NCBI RefSeq assembly: GCF_003751625.1
Contig: NZ_RJUL01000002.1
Coordinates: forward strand, 186,001 to 250,000
DNA: 64,000 bases
Source of the DNA: Gallaecimonas pentaromativorans
GTDB taxonomy: Bacteria > Pseudomonadota > Gammaproteobacteria > Enterobacterales > Gallaecimonadaceae
Reading direction: 5' to 3'
The stretch's first letter is position 1. Each line of letters begins with the position of its first letter. The translations under genes and the position numbers were made by a program. Below the pieces are notes generated by a model, which did not search any database, was not told where the DNA came from, and saw only the letters and a program-made list of their open reading frames with translations. Below, one piece after another: positions 58,399 through 64,000 of this stretch.

Positions 58399-59772
58399 TC
58401 AGGCTTTTCGCCAACTGGTGCCCTGTGGGCCGTCTTCAAGGGTAATACCAAGAGCGGTCAGGGCGTCACGAGCGGCATCGGCGGCTGCCCAGTCACGGTC
58501 ATGGCGGGCCTGGTTACGCTTGGCGATAAGGCTCTCGATATGGGCCACGTCCAAGTCGTTCTCATCCCCTTTTAAAAACGCTTCAGGGGCTTTTTGCATG
58601 ATGCCAAGTAGGCTACCCAAGTGCTTGAGGGTAGCGGCCAGGGCGCCCACGTCACTACGCTCTTCCTGCTTGGCCTTGTTGAGCTCGCGAGCCAGGTCAA
58701 ACAGCACCACCAGCGCTTCGGGTGTGTTGAAGTCGTCGTCCATGGCGGCATCGAACTTCTCGGTCCAGGCACTGGCCTGGGCTGCGCCCTCAGGGGTGTC
58801 GCGCAGCGCGGTATAGAGGCGCTCAAGACTGGCGTGGGCCTGGTTGAGGTTGTCTTCGGAGTAGTTGAGTTGGCTGCGGTAATGGCTGGTCAGTAGGAAA
58901 TAACGCACGGTTTCGGCGTCATAGACTTTCAGCACGTCACGGACGGTAAAGAAGTTGCCAAGGGACTTGGACATCTTTTCCTTGTTGACCTGCACCATCC
59001 CCGAATGCAGCCAGTAATGGGCAAATTCCTTGCCGCTGGCGCAGCAGCTTTGAGCAATTTCGTTCTCGTGGTGCGGGAAGGTGAGATCCGAGCCGCCACC
59101 GTGGATATCAAACACCGGCCCCAAATGCCGAGATGACATGGCCGAACATTCGATGTGCCAGCCTGGGCGCCCTTCGCCCCAGGGTGAGGCCCACTTCGGC
59201 TCACCGGGCTTGGCACGCTTCCACAGCACAAAGTCCAGCGGGTCGCGTTTGGTTTCGTCCACTTCCACCCGAGCGCCGGCCTGCAGGGCATCAAGATCTT
59301 GCCGTGACAGCTGGCCGTATCGAGGAAAGGATTTGACGTTAAACAGCACATCGCCGTTGCCAGCCTCATAGGCATGACCGCGCTCGATAAGGGTACTGAC
59401 CATATCGATGATGTCGTCCATGTGCGTCGTGACCTTGGGCTCGATGTCAGGCGGCAAGGTGTTGAGAGCGGCAAAGTCTTCGCGCATCAGGGCGGCGAAG
59501 CGCTCGGTCAACGCCTCGCAGCTTTCGCCGTTTTCGTTGGCACGCTTGATTATCTTGTCGTCTACGTCGGTGATGTTGCGAACATAAGTGACATCAAAGC
59601 CCTTATGACGCAGGTAACGGTTGATGACATCGAAAGCCACATAGGTGCGGGCATGGCCGATATGCATCAGATCGTAAATGGTGATCCCACAGACATAGAG
59701 AGACACCTTACCGGGAACAAGAGGTTGAAAGGTTTCTTTCTCGCGGCTTAAGGTGTTGAAGACTTTCAGCAT
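58399..59772 (-). CDS. cysS: Cysteinyl-tRNA synthetase
   Basis: A 457-residue class Ia synthetase that charges tRNA-Cys. The signature [13 protein letters not shown] is near residue 38, and a zinc-binding Cys precedes it in YVCGITIYD (about 28). The other zinc ligands are in HIECSAMS and [19 protein letters not shown] is the second class I signature. I start at the ATG at 59772, which matches the E. coli N terminus (MLKVFNTLS). It is divergent from ppiB, as in E. coli. Confidence 0.97.
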   Translation of the reverse strand: MLKVFNTLSREKETFQPLVPGKVSLYVCGITIYDLMHIGHARTYVAFDVINRYLRHKGFDVTYVRNITDVDDKIIKRANENGESCEALTERFAALMREDFAALNTLPPDIEPKVTTHMDDIIDMVSTLIERGHAYEAGNGDVLFNVKSFPRYGQLSRQDLDALQAGARVEVDETKRDPLDFVLWKRAKPGEPKWASPWGEGRPGWHIECSAMSSRHLGPVFDIHGGGSDLTFPHHENEIAQSCCASGKEFAHYWLHSGMVQVNKEKMSKSLGNFFTVRDVLKVYDAETVRYFLLTSHYRSQLNYSEDNLNQAHASLERLYTALRDTPEGAAQASAWTEKFDAAMDDDFNTPEALVVLFDLARELNKAKQEERSDVGALAATLKHLGSLLGIMQKAPEAFLKGDENDLDVAHIESLIAKRNQARHDRDWAAADAARDALTALGITLEDGPQGTSWRKA

Positions 59773-59881
59773 GACAACCGTTGGTTTTGGCAAATAATGG
59801 CCACATTGTATTGCGAGTGGCTGGTTGCGTCACCGGCAAATTAGGTAGAATGCGCCTCGACAAGCCAAGAGGACAGAATTC

Positions 59882-60373
59882 ATGGTTATTTTGCACACCA
59901 ACTTTGGTGCCATCAAAATCGAACTCAATGCCGAGAAAGCCCCGGAAACCGTGGCCAACTTCGAGCAGTACGTAAAAGACGGCTTTTACGACAACACCGT
60001 TTTCCACCGGGTGATTGACGGTTTCATGATCCAAGGCGGCGGTTTTGAGCCGGGCATGAAACAAAAGTCCGCGCGTGCCCCTATCAAGAACGAAGCCGAC
60101 AATGGCCTGACCAACAAGAAAGGCACCATTGCCATGGCCCGTACCCCGGACCCGCACTCCGCCACGGCCCAGTTCTTTATCAACGTCAAAGACAACGACT
60201 TCCTGAACTTCCAGTCCGCCACCAGTCAGGGCTACGGCTACTGCGTGTTTGGCGAAGTGGTTGAAGGCCAAGACGTTATCGACAAGATCAAAGACGTGGC
60301 CACCGGCTCCCATGGCTTCCATCAGGACGTGCCCCTGGAAGACGTGATCATCGAGCGTGCCGAACTGGCGTGA
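59882..60373 (+). CDS. ppiB: Cytoplasmic peptidyl-prolyl isomerase B (cyclophilin)
   Basis: A 163-residue cyclophilin without a signal peptide, so cytosolic. The catalytic Arg is in [13 protein letters not shown], and [14 protein letters not shown] and [20 protein letters not shown] are the family core. It matches E. coli PpiB in length and motifs. It overlaps lpxH by 4 bases. Confidence 0.96.
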   Translation: MVILHTNFGAIKIELNAEKAPETVANFEQYVKDGFYDNTVFHRVIDGFMIQGGGFEPGMKQKSARAPIKNEADNGLTNKKGTIAMARTPDPHSATAQFFINVKDNDFLNFQSATSQGYGYCVFGEVVEGQDVIDKIKDVATGSHGFHQDVPLEDVIIERAELA

Positions 60374-61089
60374 TCCTGTTCATTGCCGATCTGCACTTAA
60401 GCCCGGAACGCCCCGATATTTTCGCGGCGTTTCGGCGCTTTATGCAAGATGATGCCCCCAAGGCCGAGCGGCTCTACGTATTGGGGGATTTGTTCGAAGC
60501 CTGGATAGGCGACGACGATAACAGCGAGTTTAACCAGGCCGTTATCGCCCTCTTTAAAGCGAACGCCGAGCGCGGCGTGGCGCAGTACTTTATCCACGGC
60601 AACCGCGATTTTCTTATCAGCCAGCGCTTTGCCCGCGCCGCCGGCATGGCGTTGCTGCCGGAAGAAACCGTCATCGATTTGTACGGCACCCCTGCCCTTA
60701 TCCTCCATGGCGACAGCCTCTGCACCTTGGATGCGGACTACCAGGCTTTTCGCAAAAAAAGCCGCAGCTGGTTTTGGCAATGGCGCATGCAGCTGCTGCC
60801 GCTCTGGCTGCGCCGGCGTATTGCCAGAAAAGCCCGGGCCAAAAGCCAAGCCGCCAACGCCATGAAAAACGACGCCATCATGGACGTGACCCCCAGTGAG
60901 GTAGATAAGGTGATGGCTGCCCATCAGGTGGGGCTACTCATTCACGGCCACACCCACAGGCCCAACCGCCACCACGAGACCGGCGGCGAGCGTATTGTGC
61001 TGGGCGACTGGTACGAGCAAGGCTCGGTGCTGATAGTGACCGAAGATGAGATCCGGCTAGAAAGCCGTCCTTTTGAAAAAAGTGCCTGA
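60370..61089 (+). CDS. lpxH: UDP-2,3-diacylglucosamine diphosphatase
   Basis: A 239-residue calcineurin-like metallophosphatase that cleaves UDP-2,3-diacylglucosamine to lipid X and UMP, the fourth step of lipid A synthesis. Metal ligands are in FIADLHLS (D, H), [13 protein letters not shown] (D), [10 protein letters not shown] (N, H-region), ILHGDSLCT (H) and LIHGHTHRP (H, H). It begins at a GTG inside the ppiB stop. It acts at the inner face of the inner membrane. Confidence 0.96.
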   Translation: MILFIADLHLSPERPDIFAAFRRFMQDDAPKAERLYVLGDLFEAWIGDDDNSEFNQAVIALFKANAERGVAQYFIHGNRDFLISQRFARAAGMALLPEETVIDLYGTPALILHGDSLCTLDADYQAFRKKSRSWFWQWRMQLLPLWLRRRIARKARAKSQAANAMKNDAIMDVTPSEVDKVMAAHQVGLLIHGHTHRPNRHHETGGERIVLGDWYEQGSVLIVTEDEIRLESRPFEKSA

Positions 61090-61138
61090 ATGTACAACTG
61101 CCAGCTAAAAAGCCTGCGGTCTTTTACTTGGCAACGCT

Positions 61139-61168
61139 AAAAAGGAGGCTTCACGCCTCCTTTTTTAT
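61139..61168 (+). terminator. Terminator after lpxH
   Basis: AAAGGAGGC-TTCAC-GCCTCCTTT continues into TTT about 50 bases past the lpxH stop. The region between lpxH and miaE shows nothing else. Confidence 0.8.
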
Positions 61169-61242
61169 TTAAAGACAATGCGTCATGCCGCAATCATCCT
61201 TATACATCCGCCAAATTTCGGCCCTTTGAATTAAGGCGCTTT

Positions 61243-62019
61243 TTATGCGGCGGCAGGTGCGCCGCTGTGAAAACGAAACTGGTTGTCGGGGCTTTGGATA
61301 AGCTCGGCTTCCCGTGCCCGAAAATAGGCGACCCGGTCGCTGATGTCGGTGCCGGCCACCTGCTTGGCGAGGGTCAGGTAATCTTGGTAGTGGCGCGCTT
61401 CGGAGCGCAGCAACGAGACGTAAAAGCGGCCGATGTCCTCGTCCAGCAAAGGCGCCAGCTTGGCAAAGCGCTCACAAGAGCGCGCCTCGATAAAGGCGCC
61501 AATGATGAGTTTATCTACCAGGGTCCAGGGTTCGTGGTCCCGCACCGCGCCAATAAGGCCTTTGGCGTAACGGGCTGCCGTCACCGTTTGATAGGGCACA
61601 CCTCTGGCCTCCATCAGCGCCAATACTTGCTCGAAATGATGCAGCTCTTCTTTTATAAGGCGCACCATTTTGTCGAGGATATCGGCGCCATGGGCAAAGC
61701 CTTCTTTACTGGCAAGCTCGCCAACAAGGGCGTTTTTAGCGCCGCCAAAATCCCCGGGGGCCTTACGGTAGACAAAATCCTCATAAGGTTTGACCCAATC
61801 CAAGAGCGCCTTGCCACTGGCATTGTCCACGGCATAACGACGGATAAGCCAAATGGCGGTTTGAGCCGCTTTTAGCTCACAGTTGCAATGGTCCACCAGC
61901 AGCAGCGGCAGAGACTCAGGCTGCGTTGCCACGTCAAGCCAGGCCTTGGGCGTCGGGCAGCCCAAAAAGGCCTCTATGGGGCCAAGCAAGGATTGGTAGT
62001 CGTTGAGGCTGATGGCCAT
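61243..62019 (-). CDS. miaE: tRNA-(ms2io6A)-hydroxylase MiaE
   Basis: A 258-residue diiron ferritin-like monooxygenase that hydroxylates ms2i6A-37 in tRNAs that read U-starting codons. The iron ligands are expected in KEELHHFEQVLALM (E and H) and in FIEARSCERFAKLAP and RSEARHYQDYL (Glu and His). The start at 62019 has AAGGAG 7 bases upstream; a longer start at 62055 is weaker. It stands alone, with the small secreted-protein gene upstream. Confidence 0.94.
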   Translation of the reverse strand: MAISLNDYQSLLGPIEAFLGCPTPKAWLDVATQPESLPLLLVDHCNCELKAAQTAIWLIRRYAVDNASGKALLDWVKPYEDFVYRKAPGDFGGAKNALVGELASKEGFAHGADILDKMVRLIKEELHHFEQVLALMEARGVPYQTVTAARYAKGLIGAVRDHEPWTLVDKLIIGAFIEARSCERFAKLAPLLDEDIGRFYVSLLRSEARHYQDYLTLAKQVAGTDISDRVAYFRAREAELIQSPDNQFRFHSGAPAAA

Positions 62020-62058
62020 GGGCGCTCCTTTTTCCTGAGCGCGGATCCTAATCAAGCC

Positions 62059-62316
62059 TTAGCGCCGGGACAAGCTGGCTGGCCCATATCGGGGGCATTT
62101 TTCCTTGTGCCAGGCATATTCCCATTTGGCCAGCTGTTCAGCCAGTTGCCTTTTGAGCTTGCTGTAGGCCTTGGACTTTTGTTTTTTCTCTATGGCGGCC
62201 ACTTCCTTGGCGATATGCCGGCAATCGGCGGCGAGCGCCTTGTCATAGCGAATATAGCGGTGCCCTTGGGCCGGGAATGTCAGCGCGCACAACAGCAGCA
62301 GCGTCACGGTTTTCAT
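62059..62316 (-). CDS. Small secreted protein of unknown function
   Basis: An 85-residue predicted exported protein. Residues 1-18 form a signal peptide (MKTVTLLLLCALTFPAQG) with likely cleavage after PAQG. The mature chain is basic, with a helical, Lys-rich region (EVAAIEKKQKSKAYSKLKRQ) and two cysteines (ADCRH and EKCPRY) that could form a disulphide. A strong AAGGAGG precedes the ATG at 62316. I do not recognise a family. The gene is separated from the repeat-protein gene by a terminator and lies 39 bases before miaE. Confidence 0.75.
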   Translation of the reverse strand: MKTVTLLLLCALTFPAQGHRYIRYDKALAADCRHIAKEVAAIEKKQKSKAYSKLKRQLAEQLAKWEYAWHKEKCPRYGPASLSRR

Positions 62317-62340
62317 CACTTCCTCCTTGAAGTAAAAAAA

Positions 62341-62365
62341 CAAAGCCCCTCAAAGAGGGGCTTTG
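62341..62365 (-). terminator. Terminator after the repeat-protein gene
   Basis: On the minus strand CAAAGCCCCTC-TTT-GAGGGGCTTTG is followed by TTTTTTT, 15 bases past the stop of the repeat-protein gene. Confidence 0.85.
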
Positions 62366-62379
62366 ACTAACCTGCCTTG

Positions 62380-64000
62380 TTACTGGGCAGGAGGTGCCAC
62401 ACAGACGGCGTAGAGATCCAGGGCCGACAAGGCTCCGACTACAGCGGCCTGCTCGATTTCGACCTCATCGAAATTCTGGGTGGTGTTGATCACAACCAAC
62501 TGGCGGGAGCTGTCGTTAAGGAGCCCCAGCAGTTGCAAGCCCAGCAAGCCGCCGCTGTCGCTGGTTTCCTGGGCCACACCGTTAAGGTAGGTTGTCACAC
62601 TCAGGTTGGTGAGCAGCGACAGGCTAAGCAGGCCGTTGGGCGAGCTCAACATCACCCCGACCCGCTTGGCACCGGTGTAGGTGTTGACGGTGTCTTCGGC
62701 GCTGGCATAAACCGAGGCCGAGACCCCTACCAGGGTGTTCATGCGGGCAGCATTGTCGATATTGGTGTCAGTAAAGTTGGCAAGGCTGGTAACACCGCAC
62801 CCAACGCAAACCCCCAGTGCGCCAAGCCTGACACCACCGCTGCCGACGACGCCGGTGCCCACCATGGGCTCAAACAGCTTGCCTGTACCGCACTCGATAT
62901 CGGCTACCGCGTCACAGGCATCCCCGATGCCGTCCAGATCCACATCGGCCTGGTCAGCGTTGGCTACCGTCGGGCAGTTGTCCGAGACATCAGCGACGCC
63001 ATCACCGTCGTCGTCGGTGTCGCAAGCATCACCGATACCGTCACCGTCCAAATCAGCCTGGTCAGCGTTAACAATGGCCGGGCAGTTGTCGGTAGCATCG
63101 TCGATACCGTCACCGTCGCTGTCATTTAACGAGTCGCAGGCATCTCCCAGGCCATCACCATCGGTGTCAGCTTGGGAGGGGTTAGCGACGAACGGGCAGT
63201 TATCCACGCCATCGGCCACGCCATCGTTGTCATCGTCGCTGTCGCAGGCATCCCCCAGGCCATCACCGTCGGTGTCGGTTTGGTTGATGTTGGCAACCAG
63301 CGGGCAGTTATCGCTGATATCAGCAACGCCATCACCGTCGTCGTCGCTGTCACAGGCGTCACCTATGCCATCGCCGTCAGTGTCAGACTGGTCAACGTTG
63401 GCCAAGAGCGGGCAATTATCGACATTGTCGGCAAAGCCGTCGCCGTCATCGTCGCTGTCGCACACATCGCCTAGGCCGTCGCCGTCGGTGTCCAGTTGGT
63501 TGCCGTTAAAGATCAGCGGGCAGTTGTCAGTGGCGTCAGCAACGCCGTCACCGTCATCGTCACTGTCGCAAGCATCACCACTGCCATCACCATCGGTATC
63601 GGTCTGGTCAGCATTGGCAATGAGCGGGCAATTGTCGGTGCTGTCATCAATGCCATCTCCATCAGCGTCGGTATCACAAGCATCGCCGATGCCGTCACTA
63701 TCGAGGTCGGCCTGGTCGGCATTAGCCACCAGTGGGCAGTTGTCCGAGCCATCGTCGATGCCGTCGCCGTCCGAATCGGTATTGGCGTCACAGGCATCAC
63801 CTATGCCGTCACCGTCGGTGTCCAATTGCGACGCATTGGCGACCAGCGGGCAATTATCCGAGCTGTCGTCGACGCCATCGCCATCATCATCGTTACTACA
63901 GGCGTTGCCCACGCCGTCGCCGTCGGTATCGACTTGGGCAGGGTTGGCTATCAGCGGGCAGTTATCGCTGGTATCCATCACGCCGTCGCCGTCATCGTCG
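62380..64000 (-). CDS. Thrombospondin type 3 repeat protein (5' end outside the window)
   Basis: The visible 540 residues are the C-terminal part of a larger exported protein; the frame is still open at base 64000. Ten TSP3-type units of about 36 residues are visible, each with DNCP, an NADQ-like spacer, D-rich loops of the [12 protein letters not shown] kind, and DDDGDG. These bind calcium in other proteins and act as rigid spacers. The last 170 residues have no repeats and no recognised domain: [39 protein letters not shown] and [20 protein letters not shown]-like segments, ending VCVAPPAQ. A secreted or surface location is likely, but the signal sequence lies outside the window. Confidence 0.85.
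   Translation of the reverse strand, partial: DDDGDGVMDTSDNCPLIANPAQVDTDGDGVGNACSNDDDGDGVDDSSDNCPLVANASQLDTDGDGIGDACDANTDSDGDGIDDGSDNCPLVANADQADLDSDGIGDACDTDADGDGIDDSTDNCPLIANADQTDTDGDGSGDACDSDDDGDGVADATDNCPLIFNGNQLDTDGDGLGDVCDSDDDGDGFADNVDNCPLLANVDQSDTDGDGIGDACDSDDDGDGVADISDNCPLVANINQTDTDGDGLGDACDSDDDNDGVADGVDNCPFVANPSQADTDGDGLGDACDSLNDSDGDGIDDATDNCPAIVNADQADLDGDGIGDACDTDDDGDGVADVSDNCPTVANADQADVDLDGIGDACDAVADIECGTGKLFEPMVGTGVVGSGGVRLGALGVCVGCGVTSLANFTDTNIDNAARMNTLVGVSASVYASAEDTVNTYTGAKRVGVMLSSPNGLLSLSLLTNLSVTTYLNGVAQETSDSGGLLGLQLLGLLNDSSRQLVVINTTQNFDEVEIEQAAVVGALSALDLYAVCVAPPAQ
62905..64000 (-). repeat. Tandem repeats of about 108 bp coding for TSP3 units
   Basis: Ten units of about 108-114 bases, each encoding DNCP and two DxDxDG loops. 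Units differ by many synonymous and some amino-acid changes, so they are old repeats kept by selection on the protein. The array continues past the window. Confidence 0.85.

Noticed and set aside
62905-64000. Regularly spaced repeats that could suggest a CRISPR array
   Set aside because: The period is about 108 bases, the units are diverged, and all are in frame coding for DNCP/DxDxDG motifs, so they are protein repeats.

Overview
The window looks like chromosomal core sequence from a GC-rich gammaproteobacterium. It carries tig-clpP-clpX-lon-hupB-ppiD, psp next to sap, cysS/ppiB/lpxH, TyrR and MetJ-type met boxes. The gene content and the phenylalanine/tyrosine catabolic genes would suit an Alteromonadales-like or Gallaecimonas-like marine bacterium. 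That genus guess is recall and is not proven by the sequence. I see no phage, insertion sequence, integron, CRISPR array or rRNA operon.

Layout. 0-6 kb: an ornithine/lysine decarboxylase with a long leader, YwbE, a YcaQ-type DNA glycosylase, an RluA-family pseudouridine synthase, and a LysR-DoxX-extradiol dioxygenase set. 5.8-10.7 kb: a two-gene signalling unit, a large hybrid histidine kinase translationally coupled to a REC-HD-GYP protein. 10.7-14.6 kb: the overlapping operon hppD-hmgA-fahA-maiA, which takes 4-hydroxyphenylpyruvate to fumarate and acetoacetate. 14.7-22.6 kb: accessory genes (outer-membrane channel, DoxX, large amidohydrolase with a Cys/His tail) and a run of regulators (wHTH-ATPase, GlxA-type, TetR). 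22.6-25.5 kb: tyrR, phhB and phhA, which feed phenylalanine into the same tyrosine pathway. 25.6-28.7 kb: a TonB-dependent siderophore receptor with a Fur-like promoter, plus PiuC.

28.7-39.1 kb: ycjF-ycjX and pspCBA on the minus strand, with divergent pspF and sapABCDF. This resembles the E. coli psp/sap/ycjXF/tyrR neighbourhood, with phhBA and the iron-uptake genes placed between ycjF and tyrR. 39.1-45.1 kb: a nearly complete methionine salvage cluster (mtnK, mtnA, mtnD, mtnC, mtnB and a YbdL-type aminotransferase). AGACGTCT met boxes lie in both divergent promoter regions, so MetJ control is likely. An unrecognised lipoprotein sits directly behind mtnA.

45.2-54.3 kb: creA, ppiD, tRNA-Asp, hupB, lon, clpX, clpP and tig, the proteostasis block, with a very good sigma-32 promoter at lon. 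54.3-62.4 kb: a DUF482 protein, a tRNA-Arg/tRNA-His pair behind a strong promoter, folD, a voltage-gated-type cation channel, an ICL/PEPM-family lyase, cysS, ppiB, lpxH, miaE and a small secreted protein. 62.4-64 kb: the 3' part of a thrombospondin type 3 repeat protein that runs off the window.

Most of the window is well-understood core genome. The parts that merit a second look are the TyrR with a near-GAFTGA loop, the MetJ-controlled salvage cluster with its lipoprotein, the amidohydrolase tail, the shortened ATPase regulator and the decarboxylase leader. I do not see convincing evidence for a wholly new system.
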